Shown: positions 37,082-47,835 of the stretch, in pieces | Layout: every line of letters starts with the position of its first letter | Position numbering within the stretch: position 1 is the first letter of the stretch | From: Daucus carota subsp. sativus | Lineage: Eukaryota; Streptophyta; Magnoliopsida; Apiales; Apiaceae | Direction: 5' to 3' | DNA length: 64,000 bases | Assembly: GCF_001625215.2 (NCBI RefSeq) | Contig: NC_030384.2 | Span: forward strand, 43,744,390-43,808,389 | Notes under the pieces: model-generated | What the model saw: only the letters and a program-made list of their open reading frames with translations | The model's database searches: none | What the model was told of the DNA's origin: nothing | Program-made: the position numbers and the translations under genes

Positions 37082-38918
37082 TGATCGACTTATTTCAGAA
37101 TTGAATAAATTCATCTTTCATAATTAGGATATCTTTCTTTTTAATTCTACCCTAGTCAGGAGCAAAAATTTGAGCCGATTCATATATACGGTTGCTACCT
37201 TAATCTTACTAACAATATTTATTCTCTACACACGTACGTGAATGAAATATTTACTCAGTAGAGATAAATATATAGCAGTCATGAATAATAATATTGTAAC
37301 TTGACTTATTAGTTTGGTTTATTATGAACAATTTTGTTCTTTTCCTATATATACAATTCCAGCAAGATTCATGAGCCACTGCGTATGCTTGATTCTATGC
37401 CGAGCTTTTAATTGAAATCTAGGGCTTCCAAAATGCTTCAGTTTACATAATATTAAGAACTTCATAAGTTTAAGTGGAATCCGAGGTTTATGTCACCAAA
37501 TTTTATCACTGCATATTTGTCTGTTTGCGAGCAGTGTGTGAACAGATCCCACCAAATGTTCTTATTACAACAGTTGCCGATCCAAAATGAAGGAATATTG
37601 ATTGTCTTGTACGTATTTAGGTGTGATTATCAGTTGTGAACAGGTATATTATTTGTGCGCGCGTACCTGCGTCAATTCGAATATGGATCTTGTTGAATAA
37701 TTAACATAGCAAGCGAAGAATTGCCGGATCGATACTGGAGAGTGAAGGTTTGATCTATGACTATTTGAGTGGACACAGAAGGAACAACACTTTCTCTACA
37801 CTCAACGGCTACGAATTGACATAACCTCTCTTCAGTTCTCTTCAAAAAGTAAAATTTCAAATTAGCCTCTATATTATAGTTAGGCTAATAAGGCCGCAAT
37901 TTGCCAGGTTTCGACTGCAAAATCACACCTTTCTACTATCCATAATCCAAAGGTTAAAGCTATATATATATCGTAATCAATTTTTAATCTACTTTCTATT
38001 TGTACTTGATCTTTCTGCTTGCCTATCCTCGCCGGGCTAGTAGTAAACTCTAGCTAATATTGAAGAAAATGTATATAATTTTTATTCTTTCGATCATTAT
38101 ATTTTAAACTATTTGAATTAGAAATCTAATCCATATATTTTTGAATAAATGCTCATTTCACTTACTCGTTATATATTCTTATAATCTTCACAACCATGAA
38201 AAATATGAACTCACATATTTAATCATCATATTCTCCTACATTCTTCTTTCTCCACAAAACTCGTACATAATTTTCATTGCATTCTATTCTATTCAAGTGA
38301 ACGCAAACTAAATTGCTCATTGAAACTAAATATCAGCGGCTCGGTATTCTTCAGTATATATTCTGATACTTGATAGAGCAGAGCTGGATACAAATACTTC
38401 GCAACGTAATTGCTTAATTACACACATAATCTTCTAATATACATTAAAGTCATCTAGAGTAAGAGCCCTAATGTACAATTAAATTTCCTTTTCCATTACA
38501 AAAACGGTTGCAGTATGCACACTCAATGCTTAAAGTTTAAACGCACAAGTTTCTTTAAATCACACACATACACCAAACAGTTAACCCAAAACAAAACACA
38601 CACACCACACATGACCTTTATAAAACAGAAACTAAAGCATGAATGTACCCCTCTCGTCATTTATAGTAACTACTAGAAGTAGTTATACATTTAAGAGAAT
38701 TGACAGATTATTTCTTTTAAGTAGGACCAGTGAGCAGTTTATGTTAGTTTACAAGTTCAGCATCAATTATTTTTCTTAATGTCATCAAACCAAATTGAGA
38801 GAATCTTCTCCCTAACGTCTTACCATTAGATAATTCTCCTACATATCACTAATCTTTTTTTAATACATTCTAATTAAGATCACTGGCGAAGCTTAGGTGA
38901 TGTGTATGTTTTTAATTC
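37082..38918. other. Intergenic region downstream of the zinc-finger gene
   Basis: The first 200-300 bases probably include the 3' UTR of the zinc-finger gene. The remainder is AT-rich with no recognisable gene; short CA-rich stretches lie near 38570-38610. Confidence 0.45.
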
Positions 38919-39159
38919 CTCCCTCCGTCCCATAATAGTATACATGGAGTGTGACACGAAAGTTAAGAGAAAGTGTAATTTAGTGAAGAATTTTTTTTAA
39001 AAAATAGGTAAAGTGGTGGGATCAACTGTTATTTAATGTATAAAATAAATATAATGAAATTACTTAAAATTTATATTGTAAAACTTTACTATTTTTGAAT
39101 GTATACAATTGAAATAGAATCTAAAAAAGAAATTGTATGGAAATGAACGGGACAGGGGA
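38919..39159. mobile_element. Stowaway-like (mariner) MITE, degenerate
   Basis: The left end CTCCCTCCGTCCCATAATAG matches the well-known plant Stowaway terminus, and the right end GAACGGGACAGGGGA is its degenerate inverse. The interior is about 240 bp, AT-rich and non-coding. A clean TA duplication is not preserved at both ends. Confidence 0.7.
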
Positions 39160-40856
39160 ATATATATATTCTTGTAAACGTTCATGAATCCTCAAAGTCC
39201 ACCGTAGAAAATGCATGGAAAAAGAGGTGACAATTAAGGTTTCATATAACATTTAAAATGCGCAAAGGAAAATAAACCAAGATGGTAAGAAAATCTACTG
39301 GTATAAAGTATCCTCTTATATTTTGCCAAATTAAGATTTGAATACTTCCAAATGAGGGAAAATAGCAGTGATGGAAAAGTGTGTACAAGTGAGTGAAGGC
39401 ATAAAAAGAGGAATATAACAAGGTTAGGAAACGGTGGTTGAGCTTGCAGTACATACTACATACAGTGAGGAAGTGGTGTACTTTCTGAGCACTTCAATTC
39501 AATGTACCCCATGCATCGACATTCACGCCATGTATCTACTTACAACTCAGAGGTTAAATGCTGTATCTACTTTTCGTCTCGGTGAATTCGAGTTTTTACA
39601 TTTCACACCCCAATTTTCTGGTCTATTTACCACGTTTCCAGTTCATCCCCACATCCCTTCAGCAGACAATATCTTCACAGATCACTTATTAGTGTAAGAA
39701 AATGTCGATGTACAAGTACCATGGAGGTCACGCGCTTGTGGTAAAATAATCACTTAGTATTCAATGAAGGAAAGTAGCGGATATAAAGAGAAGTGTAAAG
39801 AAATGGTTGGGTACGTGACCAGAATTGTCCGAACGGATTATAGTTTCTCAGTTAGGTATCTCAACATTTAAGGGAATCGACAGTTGCATATATTTGGTTC
39901 GAGTTATTAAGAAGATGCAAATTAAAGACAATGAGGCCTCAGGTCACTTGACTCGGTGCAACGACTGAGACCGCGAAAATCGGGACCACAAAATGTATGA
40001 TATAGCGAAGTTGCAGCAGCATATGTAGATTGATTGGGATGGGGCAAACATGATAGCCCGATACATATATGCATCAGATACACATATGTTTAAAGTTAGA
40101 GAACCATAATATTGTGATAAAAGGAGGCACAAGGGGTAAAGGACTTGCATCAAACATAAGGACAGAGACAGTGAAGAAGTGTACACACATTTTCTTTTGG
40201 ACCACTGCCTCAATAGAGACCACTTGGGTGCCTGTTGATGAAATTCAACTTTGAATTCGAGTCTGGCTCCACCATTTAAACTACATTAATATAAGTACAC
40301 GAAATTACGCAGATTAGTGGCTTTTTAAGGATTGAATTAGTTTTCCAACATTAATCATGAATTATATGTACGTGGATTAGGTCCAATTTCCAGGCTATAT
40401 ATATGAGCAGATAAGCTGGTATCACTTAAAATTGCAACGCCAATTGATGTGGCCTTGGAATATGATCTTAAACTACTGACCATATTTTCTGTCTCCATTT
40501 GAAGGTCTCGTGTTGTGTTTAATTGGGATGAATAAATTTGGAAGAAATGAAATGAAATTTAAACTATGTTATTCGTAATTGTTTATAAATTTCATTTCTC
40601 TCTGCATTTCATGTTTGCACTCACTCAATTTTTTCCAAAACTTCCCTCTTTATCTCTGTTATGTTCAGTTATTTTTAGTAATTTCATTTCATTCTCTCAA
40701 ACCAAACACAACTCACCGGTCACCGTAGCACTGGGAATGAGCTATGATGATACAAGACAAACATTTCATCAGGCATGGGCACTCCCATTTGCGACCCTGC
40801 CTTGTCAAGTTATCCTAGTAAAATTATTAGACATCATCAGAATATCAGATCCAAAC
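39160..40856. other. Intergenic region before the CAF1 cluster
   Basis: No recognised gene. Several short ORFs (for example 39434-39697 and 40566-40937) lack recognisable domains and start contexts. The right end leads into the CAF1 3'-UTR relic. Confidence 0.4.
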
Positions 40857-41275
40857 AAGGAAGGGATATGTTGCCATTACATGTCCAAAAGGAGTAAAGG
40901 ACAAAACATACCAGATGCTCTGCATCGACAGCTATAATGCAATGTGTATATTAAGCGTTAAAATATTGTTTACTTGCAATATATCAGAACATCTGAATAG
41001 AAAAGAACAGGATAGTTGTAGACTCTTGGAAGCAGTTTTTCAATAGCATTTCAATGATATAATATGGTTGACTGTAGCTGTTTATCTACTTGAATCAACC
41101 ATAATAACTTGTTCTGCATCTTGTTATATGGATCTAATTAACGTCTAAAACTCAGAAAAACATCTGGCCAAAGTTCTTCTTCTTTTTTTTTTTTTCTCTC
41201 CACTTGACACCCTAAGCCTATTTTTGTGAAATCCCCATATAAATGTCACAAAAGATAGGAAGAGATTCAAAGTTC
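40857..41275 (+). pseudogene. Relic of a CAF1 gene 3' UTR
   Basis: The sequence GATATGTTGCCATTACATGT, then AGTAAAGGACAAAACA, AATGTGTATATTAAGCGTTA, TAATATGGTTGACTGTAG and finally AAAAGATAGGAAGAGATTCA, follows in order the 3' UTRs of the two intact CAF1 genes (from 43692 and 57644). It has two extra segments (about 37 bp and about 110 bp). No CAF1 coding sequence is recognisable upstream, so this is the tail of a lost copy. Confidence 0.75.
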
Positions 41276-41385
41276 TTGGGCCTTGGCAAGTCTAGGATTG
41301 GCCCCGGTGGGAAGGAAGTGCGGTAAAAAATGATTTCCGATCAAGGGACAAGAGCTCAACCACTACACCAACTTTTGTTGACTTG
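41276..41385 (-). mobile_element. Possible tRNA-derived SINE fragment
   Basis: On the minus strand, GTTGGTGTAGTGGTTGAGC resembles the A-box head of tRNA-derived SINEs. The B-box equivalent is degenerate (CTTGATCGGAAATC) and no poly-A or target duplication is clear. It begins where homology to the CAF1 3' UTR ends. Confidence 0.35.
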
Positions 41386-41604
41386 TGTATGACAATTAGT
41401 CTATATATAAATTTTTATTTTTTTTGAAATAGTCTATATATAAAATTTTTAATCACGTACAATAATTTGAAATAATTATTATTTTGAAACACGGAGAACA
41501 GAGCAGTAATGCACTTGCGGACTAGTCTTGTAGCTCTAGTGTCCATCAGTATGCAACTTTTTCCTCATCCTTGAGTAATGTTCATTAATGGTGAGAAATT
41601 AAGA

Positions 41605-41798
41605 GGGTGTTTGGTTCATGGTTAATCAGTCCCGTTAACAGAAATCGGAACCTTAATACAATGACAAATGTTATTAGTTATTTGGTGCTATGAAATGAGA
41701 ACCCCAATCTTTTAGGTGGTTAAATCATACTTTTACCATTCCCATTAACCCCCATTCTCATACTCCATTTTCATTCCCAACTTTAATCCAAACGCCCC
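41605..41798. mobile_element. Small hAT-like MITE
   Basis: Starts GGGTGTTTGGTTCA and ends AATCCAAACGCCCC, imperfect inverted termini of the type seen in short hAT-like MITEs. About 194 bp, non-coding. The flanks share TAAGA but no clean 8-bp duplication, so assignment is tentative. Confidence 0.45.
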
Positions 41799-41837
41799 GT
41801 AAGAATGTTAAAAACTACTATTGTTCAGCAAAGTCTA

Positions 41838-42845
41838 TTACATGTAATGTGATTTTCTGTCACGTTCGATAATGTGTGTTTCAAGAGGGTTTGGTAATGT
41901 GTTCATGTAGCTGTAAGAATAGATTGAATTATGAAATTTTGACCGGAATGAGATGGGGACTTTTGTTATCAGTAATGAGAATGTGATTTAAACATAAATA
42001 TATATTATATTTCATTTCTTCTCATCAATCTTGTTGAAATTCCACACATAATTTTAGAATTCTTCATGAATAATATATCTCAGTTGAAAAATCAACTACC
42101 TAATGATATATAATCAACTATATATCATAAAGTTATAAAGTTGTAATAAATCTACCTGCCTCACCCCGAAATTTCTTAGAACGGATACTTATTCGTAAGA
42201 TTATTAGTCATATTTGTCGGGAAAAGAGAGAAGTTATTTGTGATACAAAAAATTATTTTTTAGTATTTTTAATGTAAAACTTTAAATTATATTCATCATT
42301 AATAATAGTATATATTTGTAATCCTGTTTTTCATAGCAAGTACTTGGCAGTGATGAGTGACAAAAACTTATTTTGTGTTATGTCATATTCTTGGTTCGAT
42401 TCACCTTTATTCCGATTAAAACTTGTTTTTGTAAAACATATAGGTCTAATTATCCCATTGGTAGGAAAAATTTGCCCGGTAATCAAACTAGAAACCTGTA
42501 ATATATATGAGTATATTCTGTTAATTTACCACAATAGTAATTAATTACCAATTAAATAATAATAATCAAAATATATGGGATACGTGATTGTATTTTATTT
42601 AATTTACATAAAGAACTCTAAAACCCCCGAATTCGAAATCAAATCGAAAAAAAAAGGTAAGAAGTAAAAACCGAATCGTAAAAGGAAACGTTGTGCTTTC
42701 CTACTTCCTAGTGTGTTTAGAGTTCAAAAAGTTGGCCTCTACTCGACCTCTCCCTATAAATACCCACACATGTGCACAAACACTAATGACTAATTCTTCT
42801 CTCCTTTCTTCTCACCCAAAAAAACTAGGTTATTGTGTCGTTGTT
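41838..42845 (+). promoter_or_regulatory. Promoter and leader of CAF1 copy 1
   Basis: This region aligns in a broken fashion with 55978-56797 and 58728-60533, upstream of the other CAF1 loci. A TATAAATA box (42755-42762) lies 84 bases before the CAF1 start codon inside a conserved CCTATAAATACCCACACA block. The leader lacks about 18 bases present in copies 2 and 3, which puts an upstream ATG (42786) in frame with the CAF1 start. Confidence 0.7.
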
Positions 42846-43685
42846 ATGGAGTTGGCAAGAAGGCCGATTGCGATCATCGAAGTGTGGGATCACAATCTCG
42901 AAGAGGAGTTTTCTCGTATCCGAAGGGCCGTGATGTCGCACCCCTGCATCTCGATTGACACTGAGTTTCCAGGCACTGTTGTTCCTGACTTGAAGAAGCG
43001 CAAGTTCTATGAGCTGGAGCCAGAGGAGGCGTATTCGTTGATGAAGGCTAATGTGGATGCTTCGAAACTGATTCAGCTTGGTCTCACGCTGTCTGATCCG
43101 TACGGGAACCTCCCGGGTTTTGGCACGGAGATGGGTCATGTGTGGCAGTTCAACTTTCGAGAATTCGACGTGGACAAGGACGTGCAGAATATCAGTTCGA
43201 TCGAGTTGCTTAAGCGCCACGGAATTAATTTCTTGTGGAATAAGATGTATGGGGTTCGTTCTCAAGATTTCGCCAGGCTTTTTAGGGGCTGTTTTGGACC
43301 GAGGTGCACTTGGGTTACGTTTCATGGGGGGTATGATTTTGGGTATCTGGTGAAAGCCTTGACGAATTCTGATTTGCCTGGAGATTTGGGGACTTTTAAG
43401 GGTTTGCTGTGCAGGTTCTTTGGGAATTCGATGTATGATGTCAAGGCGATTATGGAGCGGTTTCGTTTACGTGGTGGTTTGGAGGCGTTGGCTACAGAGT
43501 TTAAGTTGGCTCGAGTTGCTGGGACTCCTCATCAGGCCGGTTCTGACAGTTTGCTGACCATGCAGCTCTTCATCAGGATGATTCAATGGTGTGGTCATCG
43601 TAACAACGGGACTGCATTGCGCCCTTGCATGCCCTATGGATTGAACCTAGAAGTGAACAAGCAAGTACAAGAAGCAGGTTTCTAA
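42846..43685 (+). CDS. CAF1: CCR4-associated factor 1 (CAF1) deadenylase, copy 1
   Basis: Intronless gene for 279 residues, the usual plant CAF1 length. CAF1 is the DEDD-type 3'-5' exoribonuclease of the CCR4-NOT complex that shortens mRNA poly(A) tails; several plant members are stress- or wound-induced. The catalytic residues are all present: Asp38 and Glu40 in SIDTEFPG, Asp164 in FHGGYDFGYL, and His229 and Asp234 in HQAGSDSLL. The VWDHNLEEEF block after the start is the normal CAF1 N-terminus. The start is chosen at 42846 because it is shared with copy 2; an in-frame ATG at 42786 could add 20 residues here only. The gene is convergent with the LRR gene to its right. One silent difference from copy 2 was found (a CCG versus CCA proline codon at residue 7). 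Confidence 0.95.
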   Translation: MELARRPIAIIEVWDHNLEEEFSRIRRAVMSHPCISIDTEFPGTVVPDLKKRKFYELEPEEAYSLMKANVDASKLIQLGLTLSDPYGNLPGFGTEMGHVWQFNFREFDVDKDVQNISSIELLKRHGINFLWNKMYGVRSQDFARLFRGCFGPRCTWVTFHGGYDFGYLVKALTNSDLPGDLGTFKGLLCRFFGNSMYDVKAIMERFRLRGGLEALATEFKLARVAGTPHQAGSDSLLTMQLFIRMIQWCGHRNNGTALRPCMPYGLNLEVNKQVQEAGF

Positions 43686-44149
43686 AGGAGTATTCATGGA
43701 AGAGATATGGTGCCATTACATGTCTAAAAAGAGTAAAGGACAAAACACAATGTGTATATTAAGCGTTATAATCTTGCTTCGTGTAATATGGTTGATTGTA
43801 GTTATTTTGATTTTTCTGCACCAACACTATAAGCGTATTTAAAATCCCTTGATAAATGCCCTATGGATTGAACCTAGAAGTGAACAAGCAAGTTAAAGTC
43901 TGAGAATGCTAGCAGAAAGTAGTGCAGGCCAGTTTCTAATGTATAGTTAACCCCTTTAATTTTTTCTTTTTTATTTTTTTATGTAAGGATGTCACTGAAT
44001 CAATGAAGTAATACTTTTTTCTTCTTAATTATTTCATTAGCAGAGTAGAATATAGGAGTATCATTACCACAACAGTAAATTTTACAATGCAATGCAACAG
44101 ATATTTGATCAAAGTGAGAAAGGAAAAACAAGATGTGAAGTTTCTGCAT
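43686..44149 (+). other. 3' UTR of CAF1 copy 1 with a fused CAF1 C-terminal stub
   Basis: The 3' UTR matches copy 2 until about 43855. There a 38-bp exact copy of the coding 3' end begins (43856-43893, identical to 43629-43666), followed by unrelated sequence. The distal part near 43970-44042 matches the block near 61040-61100 behind the third CAF1 locus. The rest up to 44149 is the convergent gap before the LRR gene stop codon. Confidence 0.75.
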
Positions 44150-45288
44150 CTATCTTCTGATCAACCTTTGCTGAGCTTTTTCAACGAACATTACAAATCG
44201 CCAAGGCTTTCCGGTTGTGAATACAATATATCCCATGGACAACCCGCCTGCCAATCCACTTCCATACCCCATCAGCATCATTTTCCAATCAAACCAATCG
44301 TCGTCATTATCATCATCAACTTCCGGTTTTGGCAACTCATCATATCTACATTTCTTGGTTAGAGGAAATCCACACAATGCCAGGTTACCTAGATATGAAT
44401 CATTGCTCATTGTGTCTAATTGCCTGCCTTGGGGAATTGATCCTGAAAGATTGTTGGCAGAAAGGTTCAAGAATGCAAGAAACGTCAGACTGGTCAATTG
44501 CCCAGGAATCATACCTGTCAAGTGGTTTAAAGAGAGATCTAAAGATTCAAGAAGACTCATGTTACCCAGCAGTGATGGTATATGTCCTGTAAGCTTGTTA
44601 TCCGAAAGGTTGAGCAGCCGGAGTGATTTAAGTTCTCCAAGGACTTTTGGAACACCGCCAGTGAACTTGTTGCTTGATAAATCTATGCTTGTGTATATAT
44701 AAAGAATTCTTTTCACTTCAAGATCCTCTCCCTTGACAACTAAGGAAATAGAAGCTTCGTAATATGAATCTCCTACTATTGTGGTATTCACTCCTATTCG
44801 TTGATCTGAATCTGCCATATCTTTGAAGTTATCAAAAAAATTGATTGGCAGGTTGCCACTGAATCGGTTGTGAGAGAGATCCATGATACGCAATTTAGGA
44901 AATGGATGTTTAATTACATTGCCAACACTCAAGTTACCATGCAGTCTATTAGAACGCAACACAAGGATTTGTAGCTTCGGAAGAGCTACTAGCCACCATG
45001 GAAATGTGTCTTTCAACTTGTTGTTTCCAAAATCAAGAATCTGTAACTGCGTACAGTTGGCCAAGGCTAGGGGTACCGATCCTTCGATATTATTACTGTT
45101 CATGTTGAAAGTTGTCAATTGGCAACTCTTGTTGAAGGTTAGTGATATTCTCCCTTGAAGTTGATTTTTATGAAGATCCACTACACAGAGCATCCAAATA
45201 TCTCCCAAACAGTGTGGAATTGTGCCGCTACCTGACAAATCAAGAGTCCTAAGAAATACCGACTTGCAAAGTGTTGAAGGAATTTCTC
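44150..45288 (-). CDS. LRR receptor-like protein, exon 2 (C-terminal LRRs, membrane anchor)
   Basis: Second exon of the gene starting at 47341. It joins by phase 1 across a 268-bp intron (45289-45556; donor TCTG/GTAAGC, acceptor TTTGACAG/GA). It encodes the last LRRs (DLSSNKFTGGVP, NLSDNKLTGHIP, DLSLNHLTGMIP, NLSANNLSGSIP), the QGRQLDTMSNDSYLGN.ALCGFPL cap, an acidic VDDDNDDDW juxtamembrane stretch, and one transmembrane helix with GxxxG spacing (GYGSGLAGGLSMGY). A short basic tail ends LIRR with no kinase. This is the layout of RLPs that signal with SOBIR1/BAK1-type kinases, often as pattern or effector receptors. One LRR near the exon start (LRTLDLSGSGTIPHCLGD) is about five residues short. 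Confidence 0.85.
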
Positions 45289-45556
45289 CTGTCAAACATA
45301 AAAGAGTGTGTTAACAAGTTACTCAAATCAGCAACCAGATCAGGCATCTCCTCGTAAACATGGTCTAATAATTTCACGACCGTTTTAGAATTTCAAGCAG
45401 TTTCCAACCTAGGGCCAATATTTACAGTTCCAGTAAGATTATAACTATGCTGGAGGGTGTTATCTTTTGTCAACAATAACTTGCGAATACAAAGTAGCAG
45501 TACAACATATTCCTACCGTATTTAAAGGATACACTTGAATGATTTGTAAAGCTTAC

Positions 45557-47341
45557 CAGAGAACTTGTTCTTTGATAAATCAACATAACCCAACCCACGA
45601 CCAGAATCATAAGTATAATTCCCCAAGTCCTTTGGAATGCTACCAGAAAACCTGTTGGAATAAAGGAAAGTACCCACAAGCAACTTAAATTGGAAATGGA
45701 ATCAGGCAATTTTCCGTTCAACTGGTTGTTGTTGGCATAAAGAATTTCCAGCTGTGTTGAGTTCCCAATCTCAGGTGGAATAGTTCCAGTAAGATTATTG
45801 GAGTCCAAATATAAGGAAAATAAACTGGTGAGGTTACCAGTTGTTGCTGGAATTGGACCTGCTAGATGGTTTCCTGTGAGGTATAACTCCTCAAGCCCTT
45901 TCAACTTTCCAATCTCTCTCGGAATGGGTCCTGTGAGATTATTACTAGACATAACGAGTTCGTTAAGATTTGTCAACATACCAATTTCAGGAGGAATATT
46001 ACCGCCCAAGGTATTGTTTGCAATGCGCAGTATTCTTAGCTCGGTCCAGTTGCTGATGACATGAGGTGAGAGCCCACCGGAAAGATGATTCCCGGATAGA
46101 TATAGTTCAGACAACTGTGTTAAATTTGAGAAGGACAAAGACAGAGGCCCAGTAAGCAGATTCTCAGATAGATCCAAGCTATTGAGTTTGGTGCACAATC
46201 CAATCCCAGGAGGAATACTTCCTTCAAATATATTTAAACCCAAATTAAGAAATTCGAGATTATGTAGATGACTAATACTATCAGGAATAAATCCCGAGAA
46301 ATTATTCCTGGATAGATATAGTTTAGACAACTGTGTTAAATTTGAAAAGGACATGGACAGAGGCCCAGTAAGCAGATTCTCAGATAAATCCAAGATATTG
46401 AGTCTGGTACACAATCCAAGCTCAGGAGGGATACTTCCTTCAAATGTATTCATACCCAACTTAAGAACCTCGAGATTATGTAGATGACCTATACTATAAG
46501 GAATAGACCCCGAGAAATTATTTGATTCTAGGTTCAGATATTTTAGCTTGGAAAGCTTGGAAATATTTTTGGGTACTGATCCTTCAAAGAAATTACCACT
46601 AAGATCTAGAAATTCAAGATTAGCCAAATGGGTAAACACTGACTCAGGTATGGAGCCTGTCAGATTATTCGATGACAAATCAAGACTAGTCAAATTCCTA
46701 AAAGTGATTGCAAAAGGTGGAAATTCTGAAGAAAGTTGATTGGAGTGTAAGAGGAGGGATGTCAAATATGGCATGTCGAAGAACATGGACCAGTTAGCAT
46801 CAACCAAGTAGTTTTCTCCCAAGTTTAGATACCTTAACTTTTGAAGACAACTAATTTGGTAAGGAATGGTACCACTGAAATAGTTGTTTTCAAAGCTCAA
46901 GTACTCAAGTTTGGTTAGATTTCCAATCTCTACTGGAATACTATCTGAAAGTCTGTTGTTGCTTATTTCCAAAGAGATGAGGTTTGGAAGTGAAGAGAAA
47001 TTGAAGGATGAAAGTGTACCAGACATCAGTTCTCCAATGGGTGGATCGGTTCTGCTTGGCGTCTTGTAGGAAAAGATTCTTGGCACAGTAAAGTTGAGTC
47101 TGGAAACTGTTCCTGCAGTATTGCAGGTGATGCCGTTCCAGTTACAAAGGTTGTTGAGATTTTCTAGGGACCAAGATTTTAGGGGCAAAGAAATGAGGTA
47201 TCGAAGTGGTAATAAAGTGTTCTTCCATTCGACAAGAGCTTCCCCTTCAGATTCTGGAGATGACGTTATATTGAGTGGAAGAACAAAGATGAAAAGAGAA
47301 TAAAATACTAAAGCAACACGAGGACTGTTTAATATAGCCAT
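45557..47341 (-). CDS. LRR receptor-like protein, exon 1 (signal peptide and N-terminal LRRs), frameshifted
   Basis: ATG at 47341 begins a signal peptide (about residues 1-27), then an LRR N-cap with LCNWNGITCN, then about 18 plant-type LRRs with LxGxIP cores. The frame holds until ISNLSCLWVLS, about residue 560. There the T run at 45661-45664 is one base short: the original frame drifts out, while the next frame reads FSGSIPKDLGNYTY and continues cleanly to the donor at 45557. As it stands the product stops early, without membrane anchor. Either the gene is a young pseudogene or one base is missing in the assembly. Residues encoded by 46095-46526 are an internal duplication of three LRRs. 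Confidence 0.85.
46095..46526 (-). repeat. 216-bp tandem duplication encoding three LRRs
   Basis: Segments 46095-46310 and 46311-46526 align end to end with a 216-base period, 72 codons or three 24-residue LRRs. Shared stretches include GACAACTGTGTTAAATTTGA and GAGGCCCAGTAAGCAGATTC. The encoded repeats both read LDLSENLLTGPLS.SFSNLTQ and differ at scattered residues, so the duplication is recent but not identical. Confidence 0.9.
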
Positions 47342-47563
47342 TGCTGTATCTGTTTAGCACGAGGTCTATACCTTCGCTTGCAACAACCTTTATTTTTTTA
47401 ATACCGTATAAACAACCTTCACTTATCGTTCAGAAGAACAGCATCACCGAGCTAGAAATTGAGCAAGAGAACTATCACCAGAGAGATGTAGTGTTGTGGT
47501 ATTGAGAAAGAGTAGATTGTGTTTAGATAATCCAAAACCCTACAATCTATAGGGGTATTTATA
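47342..47563 (-). promoter_or_regulatory. Leader and TATA box of the LRR receptor-like gene
   Basis: On the minus strand, CACCTATAAATACCCC contains a TATAAATA box at 47563-47556, about 215 bases upstream of the ATG, giving a leader of roughly 180-190 nt. Position and sequence fit a standard plant TATA promoter. Confidence 0.6.
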
Positions 47564-47616
47564 GGTGCGGAGAGACTTGTGTGCTACTCTTTCTCATAAT
47601 TAAATAATCGGAAACA

Positions 47617-47835
47617 AAATCAGATTAAAACTTTCAAGCTATTATATTCCATAAATAATCTGAAACAAAATCAGATTTTGAAACTTGCTTCCAATATATC
47701 CGAAACTTGCTTCTAATATATCCGAAACAAAAAAAGGTAGTTATATCGCTTCTCCTATACATAGAAACAAAATCAGATTAAAACTTTCAAGCTACTATAT
47801 TTCATAAATAATCTGAAACAAAATCAGATTCTGAA
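47617..47835. repeat. Direct repeats upstream of the LRR gene
   Basis: CAGATTAAAACTTTCAAGCT..TATAT, then ATAAATAATCTGAAACAAAA, occurs at about 47619-47675 and again at about 47773-47830. A shorter CCGAAACTTGCTTC.AATATAT repeat lies between. The spacing of about 152 bp could reflect duplicated regulatory DNA. Confidence 0.7.

Noticed and set aside
42693-42785. In-frame extension of CAF1 copy 1 upstream of 42,786
   Set aside because: It covers the TATA box region, so it lies in the promoter and not in the transcript.
42825-43325. Long minus-strand ORFs opposite CAF1 (also 56726-57277)
   Set aside because: Antisense shadows of the conserved CAF1 coding sequence; they match each other only because the genes do.
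45648-45690. Small intron explaining the LRR frame change
   Set aside because: The only GT...CAG pair there is about 22 bases apart, too short for a plant intron; a one-base deletion fits better.
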